Of a stretch of 64,000 nt of DNA, positions 1 through 13,599 are shown piece after piece; the stretch's first letter is position 1; every line of letters starts with the position of its first letter. Under the pieces are notes generated by a model. It was not told where the DNA came from. It was given only the letters and a program-made list of their open reading frames with translations, and made no database searches. The translations under genes were made by a program, and so were the position numbers. Origin of the DNA: Congeria kusceri (taxonomy: Eukaryota > Mollusca > Bivalvia > Myida > Dreissenidae); the NCBI GenBank assembly GCA_027627225.1, contig CM051029.1, positions 21,519,856-21,583,855 of the forward strand, read 5' to 3'.

Positions 1-210
1 TATTAGTTATATCCAGTCCAATTGCGGTATTTCAAATCTTGTTCTATCTCCTGATAATTTTCAGTTTCAACTTTAAATGCTTACTCACAATGCACATGTA
101 CATTACATGCTTTAATAACGTAAATGTATTCTATACTACACCGTTTCTGAAAGCACATGCGGAACAGACAAATAATCGGACAATAAACTGCATTAACAGG
201 AATAGTCTGG

Positions 211-423
211 AAAGTGTACTGATCGATTACAGATCTTCATATTGAACATTTCAAAGTGTATTGATCGATTACAGATCTTCATATTGAACATTTCAAAGTG
301 TATTGATCGATTACGATCTTCATATTGAACATTTCAAAGCGTATTGATCGATTACAGATCTTCATAATTGAACATTTCAAAGTGTATTGATCGATTACAG
401 ATCTTCATATTGAACATTTCAAT
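211..423. repeat. 42-bp tandem repeat, about 5 copies
   Basis: Units of about 42 bp contain GTATTGATCGATTACAGATC and CATATTGAACATTTC, with single-base indels between copies. Confidence 0.85.
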
Positions 424-857
424 TTCGAAAAAGTATCAAAACTACATGCAAGCATACCAGTACGTAGATTATGTTTAGATAACGTGTACATTCACTGAAA
501 TAATCACAAACTAAATTGCAAGTAAAACTATCACTATTATATTAACATGCACATCATAGTTGAATTGTTCTCTATAAAACATTTCAACGATTTAATGATT
601 GTTGATCAATGAACACATGAATGATCAGCCCGGTTTCAGTTTGACTTATAAAGTACCCAATCAGTACTTTTATAAATTAAATTTAAACAAAATAGCATGT
701 ATTGTTTATTATTCATTATAGTTGTTGCTGCATGTGTGCATTATTTCCTTTTAGTAAAACAAACATAGACATTTTATACTGATTATTTCTGTTGAGTTGA
801 TTTAATAATATTATTGACATGCATCCACAACTGGTGTGTATTATCAAATGTTTGGGT

Positions 858-1343
858 TTAAACACGCAGCCCACAGTATAATTCATAGGCACGCATGCAC
901 GCACAGAGAAGACACATCAGTGAACTGCAAATGCTTGTACAATCACAACAACTTGGCTGTGAATCCTCGTTGATATAAAATTCCTCGATGTGCAAGAACG
1001 CTTTAATGACGGCGATGCTGGCAGCACGAAAGATCGTCTTGAATACGTACACTGGTGCGTTGGTGACAAAAGCATGTCCTCTCGAGCACACACAATATTT
1101 CTGATGCCAGATTGACAATACACACACCGGGTATGTTCCTGTCACGTAAACTAATATTGTGCCGAGAAATACCAAGGTCTGATCACCATTGCGTCGATGG
1201 TATGAATTGTTGCATGTATAAAATATATGACAAACTGCGTAAAATGTCGTCAAAACTGTAAACCAAAAGAGTGATTTAGAATAATCATTTTCCTCAGCAC
1301 ATTTGCGATGATCAATGCTTAGTTCGTTATTGTATGAATACAA
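858..1343 (-). CDS. Unidentified 161-codon ORF, membrane-protein-like
   Basis: An open frame from MYSYNNELSIDHRKC to AYELYCGLRV, with hydrophobic stretches such as SLFWFTVLTTFYAVCHIFYT and TLVFLGTILVYVTG and a cysteine-rich end (CCDCTSICSSLMCLLC). I do not recognise it. It could be a terminal exon of a membrane protein, or chance: the length is modest, no exon partner is clear, and splice sites cannot be decided. No function is proposed. Confidence 0.2.
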   Translation of the reverse strand: MYSYNNELSIDHRKCAEENDYSKSLFWFTVLTTFYAVCHIFYTCNNSYHRRNGDQTLVFLGTILVYVTGTYPVCVLSIWHQKYCVCSRGHAFVTNAPVYVFKTIFRAASIAVIKAFLHIEEFYINEDSQPSCCDCTSICSSLMCLLCACMRAYELYCGLRV

Positions 1344-4300
1344 TTCGTGAATCTTTAAACCTTATGCGACGATATCCACAAGTATTAACACAACAGCGAC
1401 ACAGTGTCCACAACACATTCTGATACACAAACACAGATTCTATACAACGAACTGTTAAATATAACAATTGTAACAACATGAAAGGTGTAACATACAGTAG
1501 TACGTCCTGATTATGTATAGTAGTCGTTGCTGTATTATAAAGCTTGATTCATTCGCTTTTAAATACAACTAACAAACCAATATTCAATGGCAAAATTCCA
1601 GCCGCTTCCAACGTGTACACTATTTTACAGACAGGTATAAGTTACAGAAAAATGCGGATAAAACTATATACTATAGATAAACTTGCCACACTGGTATTCA
1701 TTTTTGTTTACTATATTTGGTATAAACTGTTGATTTCAATGGCCGTAAGTACCTTCTGGTTGTCAACACTTGAAATATTAATACATTCAAATACATTCAA
1801 ATACATACCAAATTGAGAATCACCGATTATGCGGAATATAACAATTAAGAAATTCTGATTGTATCCCATTTTTTAGAACGAAATAATAAAGTGTATAGAG
1901 TAGAGCGATGCAATAAAAATCTGCTCTTTTTCTGCATAATGTAATACTAGAAGTGAACTATCGGTTCATTTTGCTTATTTGCCACTGCAAGAGCTGTTTA
2001 CGGACAACGCGTTGACTTTAATCACCTCATTGTTTGCGTCTAATTCAGCGTTGAAGGTCTTCTGTTGATTGGTCATAAAGCCTCACGGCCCCACAAATTC
2101 CAACAAAGCTCCTTTGTAGCTTAAACAAACTTACATTGAGACGGAAACGCCGACCCTGTTAACACCCTGATTAGGAATTGTATTAGGGAAATAATAATAA
2201 TAGGATAGTGATGATAAACCAAATTACACTTTTGGTCTTCTTGAAAGCCTATAATACCATTTTATCTCGCTTTTATATCTGCGGTGCCAGAGAGCAGAGG
2301 AGTTAGATATTGGGACTAGACATATTTAGGTCTTCACAACAGCCAAGATCTAGCAAACTAAAACAGCATAGTAGTATTATCACATTTCGAAGGAATAAAC
2401 AATTGGAATTCTTACTATATACATTTTATATACATTTCATGTACATATGCATACTATATACATCATAATAATTACATGTATCTACGTTTTTCGCATAGGT
2501 TATCTGTGCACTGATTACCTATGCATATTCAAAATACATGTAAAAGCAAAACTAACAAAACATATTTAGTACCATTGGCATGACATGGTTTACACAAATA
2601 ATAATTTATTTAGTAGACCATATCTCAATATTACAGTTGATCACTTAGTTATATTTTACCATTATCTGGAATTCATATTTTTTGAAAGAGGCATTGAAAC
2701 AGAAAGTTGCTTTCAAATATATCTTCCAAGATCCAATATTACTTAATCCTGTTTATCATCCTACGACAATTTCTTATAATCATGTTGTAATTCCTGTTTT
2801 GATCACATTGTAATCTTATTTTAGTATTAACTCCTGCGTCTTTGTAAGTATGCAGTTGATTACAATGCTAATACCGAATTAAATGGTTCTATGCACGCAA
2901 TAACCTTATATAGTAGCAGTCGAATATAGAGACCCTATGTTATAAACATTAATGAATTACCTTTAAAATGTTTTGTATTTTCGTATCATATATGTGTTTA
3001 TGGGTACAATATTTCAAGGACAACCAACATACAAGACTAGAAGCGAATAAAGATACTTAAATGGCTGGGGCTTGCGAATTGTGGAACAAATGAGTGCTTC
3101 ACAATATTTGTCAGTTAATTATCAATCAGCTTTAGACACACCGAGTGTTACTTCTGCACAAACAGTTTTATAGGTTGCCCTAAGCTATAATACATATATG
3201 CACTAACTAAACGAATACAGTTTTCAAAATGTAAAACTATCACTTTGGTGTTTAGTCAAAAATTTGAAGTAATTTATTAGAATATTAGATTGATTGGACT
3301 CAACATAAGTCCAAATCATAATTCAATTAAATGTCTAGCGAAAGTATAGCTGTCAAAAATCTGTCTTGTTTTTGTAAACGTTTTTGATGATCGGCGAAAT
3401 TACCAATTGATTCTTTCATCGACGACGAGTGATTTAACTGAAACCGGCATCAAAGGTTATTGATACATAGTTGCTTAATATTCATGAAATGCAAAAGCAA
3501 ATATCGTTTAGGCAAGTGTTCGAACCGTGTATTCAATTCTCTTCGATTCATCATATAATGCAAACATTGAGTCGAAGAGAGTAAACAGAAGTTCTGAGTT
3601 CTAAGCGCGTATTATGAAGAATTACACGTGTTATGTCATAAATTAGGTGTCAAGTTTAAGACTGATAATTACAATTTTGATGTTTCCGGACCCCAAGTTA
3701 AGAAGAGGAAAGGTGGCCCATAAAGAATATCTCAACGTTTAATGCTCCAAACATTTACTTGTTTGGCATCAGAAGTGCAACGCCCTGACAAGGGAAATTT
3801 TCGCGCACATGTATGCTGTGCAAATGTATGCTGTGGAAAGCTACAATAAAAAGCTTCTTATTTAACATTGACATGGCAACGATACAAAATGAAACTTGCG
3901 CATATAACGAGGTTACTAAGTTAACAAGAGAAAATAACATATAACATACAGTATTGCAATGGAATCTACATATACAGGAATGTTCAGAGTGTTAAACTGA
4001 ATATATATGTAATCATTCACATGATTGCGAAGCAGTATTTTTTCGTGTACAGATTCTACTTGGTAAGAATATGCATTTTAAAGATACATTTTTTGTATAT
4101 TTCCTTGTATTTGCATGTTGCATATCCGATAACCTGGGCATTATAGACTCTATGTTCACAATGGTTATTTCAAGTACATTTAGTGTAGAGAACGCTTGCA
4201 AGATAGTCGTGTGCAGATGGGTTGTCAATAACAATATTATTTAGATATAAACGATATCCAACCAACAGAAAATACGGATACAATGCATCCCTCAGTCCCT

Positions 4301-4589
4301 ACAATGTTAAAGAATATACCGGGAAATAAATATTGTTGGTAGACCAATTGCATTCTGATGCACGTTGAATAGCTGTAGCGATTGTAATTAGCCCGATTCG
4401 ATCGTCGACACTACACCAGCCTATTTCGATTCGATTCTTTTTTTATATTTATAGATGATTTGTCATAAAACTATTAATTACAATTGTGTGATTTTTTAAA
4501 GAATTTTGTATCTAAATTGAACACGACATCATGGCTGTTGTTATACTGAATTAGTTATCTTTGACATTATCGCAATTGTCCATTGTTCT
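1344..4589. other. AT-rich non-coding DNA, nothing identified
   Basis: I see no exon with flanking splice signals, no RNA gene and no array here. The short ORFs look random. Confidence 0.5.
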
Positions 4590-4870
4590 TATTTATATTG
4601 TCATATTTAAGGTACATTTGAACATCATTATTTCGAACTCTGTTAATTGGAAGTCAGCGTTAATTCGAAGTATTTTTCTGGTCCCGATTTTATTTGTTCT
4701 TTGTTTAACTAAAATAAACTCGTTTAATTCTAACTTGTTTAATTCGAATTATCAGTATTTCGAAGTCTAATAGGCGGTCCCAAGCCGTTATTTCACACTT
4801 ATTTGCCTATTATTAAATCGAAGTCGCAGTCTTGATTGAGGCCCGATGTTTTCACACCTTCGCTGAATGG
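4590..4870 (+). repeat. Dispersed repeat, copy A
   Basis: It contains TTATTTCGAACTCTGTTAAT, GGTCCCGATTTTATTTG and TTATTTGCCTATTATTAA. An inverted relative occupies about 54050-54370 inside a PEX1 intron. I do not know the family. Confidence 0.55.
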
Positions 4871-4875
4871 CCCGC

Positions 4876-4989
4876 GTGGACGATTATAGTGGCCGTTATT
4901 CACTAGCAGGCACAATTATCAATCAATAAGCCGTGTGGACATTTATAGTGGCCGTTATTCACTAGCAGGCACAATTATCAATCAATAAG
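4876..4989. repeat. Tandem duplication of about 57-60 bp
   Basis: The segment with TTATAGTGGCCGTTATTCAC and AGGCACAATTATCAATCAAT occurs twice back to back. Confidence 0.8.
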
Positions 4990-5160
4990 GAGCTTGCAAA
5001 CAATAATAACAGCCTCGTGTCCAAGCTAAAAACAACACTGTCATAACTAACACATAAAAGTTTATTTTTAATTCTTTTTATTTTTCATTCAATCATAAAT
5101 GAAATAAAGGTGTAACCTTTTGCGACTACAAACAAACAATGCACTAGCTCACCGGACGCG

Positions 5161-5216
5161 CCCCCCCCCCCCCCCCACTCCCGAAAAAAAAAAAAAAAAA
5201 AAACAAAAAAAAAACG
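5161..5216. repeat. Poly-C tract followed by poly-A tract
   Basis: A run of C, then ACTCCCG, then runs of A interrupted once by C. The length may be unreliable in an assembly. Confidence 0.9.
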
Positions 5217-5850
5217 TCTGGAACATACATATAAGGGCGTATATAAAACGGTAAAAACAGATAAATATGCTTTTTTTCGCTCGTTCAACTTCAGTAAAAG
5301 ATACCGACCTAGCCCGCCCCCTACGATTTCTTACGAACACCGTAGTACTTGTGCCAAAGTTCATCGAAAACGATAAACTATAGACAATAGGTATATATAT
5401 CTTTATTTGTGGATGATAGTGTTTACTTTTCTAAATTCCTATATTATATAAACATGTCAGATGCAATACATCCGTGACCGTTGGCACAGGATATCACAAA
5501 CGCTTCGAATAATTATGCTTTAAAGTCGAAATTCAAGTCAAATCAATGACTACTTTCGAGTATAAACAGCTTTGTCTCGATAAATAGTTTAATACAGAAA
5601 GATACCATTACAATTCGGTAAATGAATAATACAAAACTTCTCGATGCGTGTGTGTTTGAATTGACGGATTTTATATGTTTAAAGATGTTCCTGATATATA
5701 TAACGATAAATGTCATATACAATTTAGTGGATAGGCACATCAAACAAGGGCAATTTACTGCCAAAGCAGGTGTATGACATACATATGAACCAAGATGTCT
5801 TTCGAACATATGGTGAAGTATAAATTTATTCAATGAAACAAAGTGTATTT

Positions 5851-5860
5851 GATGATGATA

Positions 5861-5912
<52 letters not shown>

Positions 5913-5938
5913 CGACGATGATAATGATGATGATGATG
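5851..5938. repeat. (GAT)n microsatellite
   Basis: Almost uninterrupted GAT triplets with a few GAC and AAT variants. Confidence 0.95.
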
Positions 5939-6182
5939 TGTAAAGATTTATCCTATATATTTGATACGGATCAGTAGCTGATCACTGCAGACCCACATAC
6001 AACATAAAGGGGTTATAACTGCGCGATCAAAAGTTTACGCCCCCCCCCACCCCGAAATCCTGGATCCGACCCTGCAATATTTATGGTGATCTAACGTTCA
6101 AAATGTTTAATCCGAACCATCGTTATTTCGAAGTTTTCTATATACGTAAATGAAATGTCAATAGTCCAGATTGAGAAATTTA

Positions 6183-6554
6183 TATAATGAAAAGTACAAA
6201 CACGTTACATGGGATTATAAATATATATTAACAATATAGATGCCTTTAAGTAAACACATGGATGAGTGTTCTCCATCTGAACCGAAATTTCAAATGTTTC
6301 CTTTTTATAAACTATTTTTGGACAGTGTTTCAGCAAGGTTAGCGAAAGAGCAATATTTTATTCATATATTTAAACCACAATTAAATTTTATATAATAATT
6401 GTTGACGTTATGACGTCATAATTGAAATGACGTTATCTCTATGACATTTTGACGTTATGATATATTGTATTATGTCCTGATGAGCTTTGTCGAAACGCGT
6501 TGGCTATATTGTTAATATATATTTATAATTCCATGTAACGTGTTTGTACTTTTC

Positions 6555-6559
<5 letters not shown>
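6183..6559. mobile_element. Foldback (MITE-like) element with 57-bp inverted arms
   Basis: Arms 6183-6239 and 6503-6559 are reverse complements over 57 nt with one mismatch, separated by 263 bp. The interior has several GACGTTATGA-like motifs and CTGATGAG followed by CGAAAC at 6477-6496. No transposase is present, so it is non-autonomous if mobile. Confidence 0.75.
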
Positions 6560-6630
<71 letters not shown>

Positions 6631-6655
6631 GAGAGAGAGAGAGAGAGAGCGAGAA
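6556..6655. repeat. (TA)n(GA)n compound microsatellite
   Basis: A pure TA run to about 6600, then GA repeats with two interruptions. It abuts the right arm of the foldback element. Confidence 0.95.
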
Positions 6656-6985
6656 AAAATATATATATTAATTTTTTTTCCCGATTCTCACTGTTTATTC
6701 GTTTACAAGTACATATATATACAAAGAATACAATATACATGGCAATACATAGCAATATATACTTGGTTTAAACCACTATAATATATGCTATGACATGTAT
6801 AAAATTTATGTAGTAGAGAATCAATAAATACATAAATACAGGAGAACAACAAAAGGAAAAAAGAAAAAAAACAACATGGTAAATGTTACAGTATTTTTAT
6901 TCATCAAAATATATCAATGCTGATTGAGGGGAGTGTGTGTATGAAAATAGACAATTTTTCAATATTTTAAAGTTAATACGTGTAT

Positions 6986-9900
6986 TTAATTTCGGCTGCA
7001 AAATAATTTTAATATGTTCATACAGCCCTTTCTTTCTTCAGTCAGGTTAGTTTTTTCAATAATTGTGCATGATAAGTTTAAAAGTCTTTTTAAACCTTCT
7101 AATGCAGGGATGGTGTTTCTTCGTTTACAAAGAAAAATGTAACGCCTTATCTCTAGACAAAATAGATTATAGGCTTTTTTAGGTGATCCTAAGATGAATG
7201 ATTTAGAATTCATTGCAAATTCAGCATCAATTTGATAAACAATATTGTTTACATTGGATAAAAACGCTTGAACAATTGTGCAATCCCAGAAAAGATGTGT
7301 AAGTGTTTCTGGTTCAGTTTTGCAAAAAGTACATTTGTCATACTCAACTATTTTCATTTTGGAAAGAAGGCTGTTGCAACCGAATATGTTATGAGTTAGC
7401 CTAATTTGGAACCATTGTAAGTAAGAATCTTGTGTGACATCAAATATCCAACTATGTAAAAACTTCCATTCGGATTCATGAATGTTAAAAATACTATTCC
7501 ACTTTTCACGACATGTTGGAATTTCTGGATTGTCGATGAAAGTTTTATATATAACAGCATTACCGTTTGTACACATAATTAATGACTTAATATAGCTTGG
7601 TATTAAAGGGAAACATGTATCCATTATTTCTGTGTTGTCGGCAATATGAAGAGATTTTAAATAGACTTGAATAGATTTTGTAATACCTTCATATTGCAGG
7701 AAATTCACTGAAGTTCCAATTCTCTTGCTAAATTCCGATCTATCTAAAAATGACTTATCATTTTTTATAAGATCTTTAACATAACGAATACCCCGATCAT
7801 ACCAAGCTTTGACAAATATTGGTTCATTACCAACCAACAACTTGTGATTATAAAACATAGGTAATCCTAAAAAATCGGTTATAGTAGTTATAACATATTT
7901 ATCAATAAAATCCATGTATGACTGGAATACATCTACCCCAAAAGGGTGTTTACATCGTTGTAGAATATTTTGAAGATAGACCTTACCAAAATTGAATAAG
8001 TGGTTAATATTTACAATATTATTGCAAACTAAAATACACCACTTGCTATCGGCACCTGGTAATAAACGCTTAAACCAGGTTAATTTGATGCTATTCATGT
8101 ATGCAACAACATCGAGCATTTTCAATCCACCATCAGTATAATCTTTGACTAGAACTTTACTTTTTATTCTTGTTTTACCTTGCCAAACAAAATCATAAAA
8201 AAGACTATTAAGTTTATGCAAAAAATGTGTATTTGGTCTTGGTAGGGTAGCAAACAAATTAGTTAAGTGTGGCAGTAACAATGATTTAATAACTGTTATT
8301 CTACCTATGGGTGTAAGTTCTCTTTTATTCCATGACTTTATACAACTACTTATTGTATCAATTTTGTCTTCGAAATTTAATGATATCATTTTATCTAGGT
8401 CGACATCAAAGTTAATTCCAAGTAATCTGAAACAAGTATTTCCCCAATTGAGCTTCCATTTTGTTTTTATTGACCGTATACTATGTTTTAATGCACCAAT
8501 CCAAATAACATGTGTTTTTTCAAAGTTAAGCTTTAGACCTGAAATCAAAGAAAAATCTTGTAAAATATCTAAAGTATATTTGAGAGAGGCTTCACTTCCA
8601 TCCAATAGTAAAGATGTGTCATCAGCAAATTGAGAGATTTTATATTCAACGCCATTAATAAAAATTCCTTTTACATTTTTACTGATTCTTATTTTTGCAG
8701 CTAGTATTTCGGCACAGAGAATGAATAAGTAGGGGCTAATAGGGTCTCCTTGACGACAACCGCGTTGTATTTCAAAGAAATTAGTTAAAAATCCATTCAG
8801 CTGAACTGCTGTTAAAATTTCTGTATAAAACAACTTGATCCATTTCATGAATGAAGGACCAAAGTTAAAAAATAATAAAGTGTTATTAATAAAATCAAAA
8901 GATAATGTGTCGAAGGCCTTTTCAAAATCTATCATCATTAAGAGTCCCGGAATATTATATTTTTCAGTATGATTCATTATGTCATAGATAAGACGTATGT
9001 TTTCACCAATAAACCTCCCTTTAACATATCCTGTTTGGGCTTTATTCACTAATATATCTAAAACCAATTTAAGACGATGAGCAATTGAACCTGAAGCTAA
9101 TTTGTATATAGTATTCAAAAGAGTTATAGGTCGCCAGTTTTTTTAAAACTGTTTTGGTTTATCCTGTTTTGGAATGCAAGTAATAATACCTTGTTTTTGT
9201 GTCACTGATAGTTCACCATTAGTAAATGCAAAATTGAAGGACCTAACTACAAAATGGCCAATTTTGTTCCAAAAAACTTTAAAGAAATTTGTTGTAAAGC
9301 CATCCGACCCAGGACTCTTATCATTTTGCATAAGTTTAAGAGTATTTGAAACTTCTGGATATGTGAGAAGGCCTTCTAATAAATTTGACTGGTCGCTGTT
9401 TAGTTTTGGAATATGAGAATATTCTAAAAAGTTAGGGATATCAATATTTTGGCTATTGTTCAGTTTAGAGTACAAATTTTTGTAAAAACACTCAGTTTCT
9501 TTTAAAATTTCGTTTTGATTATATATATAATTTCCATTGCTTGTTTCTAGAAATGGTATAACTTTGTTCATGCAATAATGTCTTTCTAGGCTACAAAATA
9601 GCTTTGTTGGCTTTTCTCCATTGTCAATCCACTCTGCCCTTGACCTTATAACATGGCCTTTGATTTTTCATCTCGAATATTTTGTAACTCCGTTTGCATT
9701 TCGAGAAGTATTTATTTGTTTTGGTCATTTATATTAGTTTCTATTCTTTCAGTCTCTTCTAGTAAAGTTTGTTCTCTGTCCCTCCTAGTTTTATTTTTAT
9801 AAGATGCATAAGATATTGTTTTGCCCCGAATTTCCAAAAGAAGAGTTTCTAAAAAAAGTTGATCATTGATTAAAAACTGCATATCCTGATCATCTACAAT

Positions 9901-10747
9901 ATTAATGTTATCAAAATTATAAACCGGTAAGGCGTACTGTTTCTTAACTTCTTCAATTGTTTGGTTTATACAGTTTAAATAATCTTTGTCCAATGAAAGT
10001 GAGTTGTTAAATTTCCAAAGACCTTTTCCATGTTTGATATCTTGTAAGACTAGATTTAAAGTTATTGCAGAGTGGTCTGATCGGTAACTACTACCAGTAT
10101 TACAGCTTCTCACATGTGGCAATAAGTCTTCAGTAATAGGGAAGAAATCTAACCTTGCTTGTTGTATAGGATTTGTTCTGCGCCATGAAAATTTCTTGAT
10201 ATTGCCATTTAATTCTCTGAAAGGATCACATAAATGTTTTTGTTGAATAAAGTATAAATTTCCTAGCGTTTTTGTTATTGTTATAAGATTTATAATTATC
10301 ATAGTCAAGTTCAGTGTTAAGCACTAGATTAAAATCTCCACACCAAATGGGTGATTCATTTCCAATTGAATCTGTGATTTCAAAAATGTTTTTAAAAAAA
10401 TCAGTACAATCTGTATTTGGCCCATAAACATTAATTAGGGTAAATTGTCTTGATTGGTAAGTTATGTCCAACACAACATAATTGCCATTAGTATCACAAA
10501 AAGATTGAGAAACTTTAACATCTAAGCCCTTTTTACCTACGCCTCGGGCATTGGACTTGCCGTAACTAAAATATACTTGAGAGTTCCATAACGAGTACAA
10601 ATGCTTTTCCATATTAGAAGTAAAATGCACATCTTGTAAACAATATACATCAGCATGTTTTTCTCTTAAAAAATTAAAAACATCAATTCTTTTATGCATA
10701 TTATTTAAGCCTCTACAATTGTATGAGATAATGTTACATGAGGTCAT
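6986..10747 (-). pseudogene. LINE ORF2 remnant: endonuclease and reverse transcriptase
   Basis: About 1,250 codons across at least four frame blocks. 10747-10226 is an APE-type endonuclease (ISYNCRGLNN at the start, IWCGDFNLVLN as the metal-site motif). 10308-9712 has the SDHSAITLNL motif that ends this domain. 9571-9143 holds KSPGSDGF, the RT entry. 9118-6986 has DFEKAFDTL, GCRQGDPISPYLF and the catalytic FADDTSLLLD, then a C-terminal CTFCKTEPETLTHLFWDC zinc-binding motif. Frames break near 10300, between 9712 and 9571, and near 9143. Spacing and motifs resemble the L1/Tx1 group; exact clade not established. Confidence 0.88.
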
Positions 10748-12621
10748 TAAGATAAATTTTTAATAATGTTTTCATACAGTTTTTCACTGAGTGCCTCATG
10801 AACCATTCTCTGCAGGTGTCAGCCATACTTTGATACATATAACATATATTTGTCCACTCAACAACAAAGACTAATGAGATAGTTTGATAAAGCCCACAAA
10901 CAAACTGGTTGAAAAAAACAACAAGATAATGATAGAAGTATGTACAACAACATGGCTATCATACTATTACTTTCAAATACAGAGGAAACAACACACAAAA
11001 TATTAATTAACTGACTTTATCAACATAACTACAATTTACATCACAATTTTATTTAAAGTAACTTATATAATATATGAACTTTCACGTTTATCCTAAAAAG
11101 AACACACTTAATCATGGGGATACACACAACAAGGGTGCAGTTCCAACTGTAGAAAGAACAACAAAACACAGATAATGAGACGGATATTTCACACCACAAC
11201 GTACATGCACACATTGTAAAGAGACATTAACAATCATGCAAACCTATACACAAAATGAACGGAAGAACCTCACAAGAAGACCAGTATATCAACAAGTGAA
11301 GGTATATGTATAAGAAAATATTCTTAAGACAAGATTTTTCAATGTTCAAAGTAACATCTATGGGAATACATGTAGTTTCATTTCTAAATCGTAATACAAC
11401 GGGGTTTATAATAGTTGAAAAATTCACCTAAAGTCAATCTTTAATAATACATTAGCAGCTATGACTATTCTTTAAAAGCAATAATTCACATGCCTTCCAC
11501 ATGATAATAATCTAAAGTCCAGTTAGAGTTAAGGATTAAAGACAAATGCAGCTCTAATCATAACAACACTATGGTAATTTTCACACGTCCATGCTTTTCA
11601 CGACTAACTGTACTGCTAACAGTAATATCCGTTGTCATAAACTGGACAAGTCAGTTTGAGGGCCGTCTATGAAACATGTTGAACTGTATTGAAATTTGAA
11701 ATATATAATACTTGTAACAATTTACGAACAAAAATTTATTTAGTAAGTTTCTGATCACTAATAAGTAAATTTGCATAGAAAAGCCTATCTTGCCTTTTTT
11801 TTATAATTACCTATGTTTTCTCATTTTGTTGTACCAATGTCTTTATTAAATTTTGATACTAGTATAGGCTTATTAGACGACCGTCGAAATAGAAAAACTT
11901 TTACGATTACTATAACGGGGTTTCTCCATGCAAAAAGCATGCATGGGATTTACTTTCTTTTTGCCGGAAACTAGGCCACCAATTGTCTTTAAACTAGAAC
12001 CCATGTCAGTTACATTTTTTTCTAGATAAAAACAAATTTTACGAGGCTATTACCACACATTTTTTATAAATAGAATATGTCTATAAAAAAAATATATAAA
12101 ATAAACTGTAGTGGACATAAACTGTCAATATGAAAATCGATAATACACCAGTGTATTATTAATGTTTACATGTAAATCATTTGTGTGTGCGTGTGTTCGT
12201 GTGCGTGTGTGTGTGTGTGTGCGTGCGTGCGTATGTGTGTAAGTGTGCGTGCGTCTGAGTGTGTATCTGTGTACTGCATGCATTTATATATTTTTTCTTC
12301 TTTAATCTCCTGAAGTGTTGCCCCGAAGCATGTTTTTAATAATATACATAAATACAGACGTCATGCATGTACCGACTATAATGTGTTTGCAACGACAAAT
12401 AAATTGTTGTATATTTACATGAATATTTAAAAGAGTCTATGCATACGGTGAATATTTCTGTAATCAATTTTTAGAAGAAAAAATAAACGAAAAACAATCA
12501 CATGGTAGTTGTAAAACATTTGTGAAAAGAGATTTCAGAAAACAACAAAACAGTCTTTTATTAATTGTTGTTATCAAAAGATATAAGATATATTGTTTTA
12601 CATATCTTACTGGCTAGAGTC
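10748..12621. other. Inter-ORF region of the LINE, no coding seen
   Basis: AT-rich DNA with the GT microsatellite at 12183-12262. It is longer than the usual L1 spacer, so it may contain an unrecognised insertion. Confidence 0.4.
12183..12262. repeat. (GT)n microsatellite with GC variants
   Basis: Mostly GTGTGT with GTGCGT interruptions. Confidence 0.9.
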
Positions 12622-13553
12622 TCAGGCTCTGGTGTCCCTGGGCTTCTGGCTTCTTTGGTGTTGCCTGAAGTCACTTATTACATTGTTAATGTTATCATAA
12701 ATATCAAAACGCACTCTTTCATCACTTGATGTTTGTCCGTACACATAGCCGTTGAAAAACCAAGCACTCGTAATATCCGGGTGCAAAGATAGTCTATTTA
12801 GCAGCCCTTGGTTTAATTTTGTTACATCACTTTGTTTTTCATTGCTGATCTCTTCTTCATGATGTTTGATTTTATGTTGTTATTTTTAACTTTAAGGAGG
12901 ACAGGTCTGGTAGCACCCCGTTTTGTTGGAATTCTGTGCATTGCTAGAATGTCATCTGGTTTGAGTGTTTTTAGTTTTTCAGTAACTTTTTGTAGTTACT
13001 GTTCTTCTGTTTCGCCACTGGTTTCTTCAATGTTCATAATTTTGAAATTGTTCTTTCTAGAATATTGTTCATTGTGATTGGCCTTACTGTTTGCTTCTCT
13101 ACTGGTTTCGTAGTTTTGTTCCACTTTGTTTTGCAGCTCAGCAATTGTTATTTTTGTAGATCTCTCTAGATCAGTTAATTTTTGTTTTAATTGTCTGTTC
13201 TCAAAGTCTAAGCCATCAATTTTATCATTTAAATCTTTTGTTTTATTTTTCACTTCTTGATCTATTTTGCTTTTCATATATTCTTCTAGTTTTGCAGATA
13301 TATTTGCAATTGTTATGGTTATGAGGTCTTTTATCTCCTCCCTTTTCAGCATTGTTTTGAGATCGCCCCTTTGTTCTGCTAAACTATCAGCCATAGCTTC
13401 TAACTGTGTGTTTATGTTGCTTAATTCTTCCATACTTGCGTTGCTGCTTAGGCTAGAATCAGGTTTTTGTTTTTTAACAGCAGGTTTTGTTTGTGGTTTT
13501 GTCCCACTGAATGTGAGTTTTGGCTGTTCCTTTTTATTGTTATTTTCACTCAT
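12622..13553 (-). pseudogene. LINE ORF1 remnant (coiled coil and RNA-binding region)
   Basis: It starts MSENNNKKEQPKLTFSG. A predicted coiled coil spans roughly residues 50-150 (LKQKLTDLERSTKITIAELQ), then NEQYSRKNNFKIMNIEE, typical of the start of an L1 ORF1 RRM-like domain. An in-frame TAA follows GETEEQ near 12996. The same frame resumes with LKTLKPDDILAMHRIPTKRG, then shifts; the last part, LNQGLLNRLSLHP through SAWFFNGYVYG, is in another frame and ends DFRQHQRSQKPRDTRA. Inactive. Confidence 0.75.
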
Positions 13554-13599
13554 TTTATATAGAAAGTATTAATCGAATCGAAATATTCAACTAAATGAT

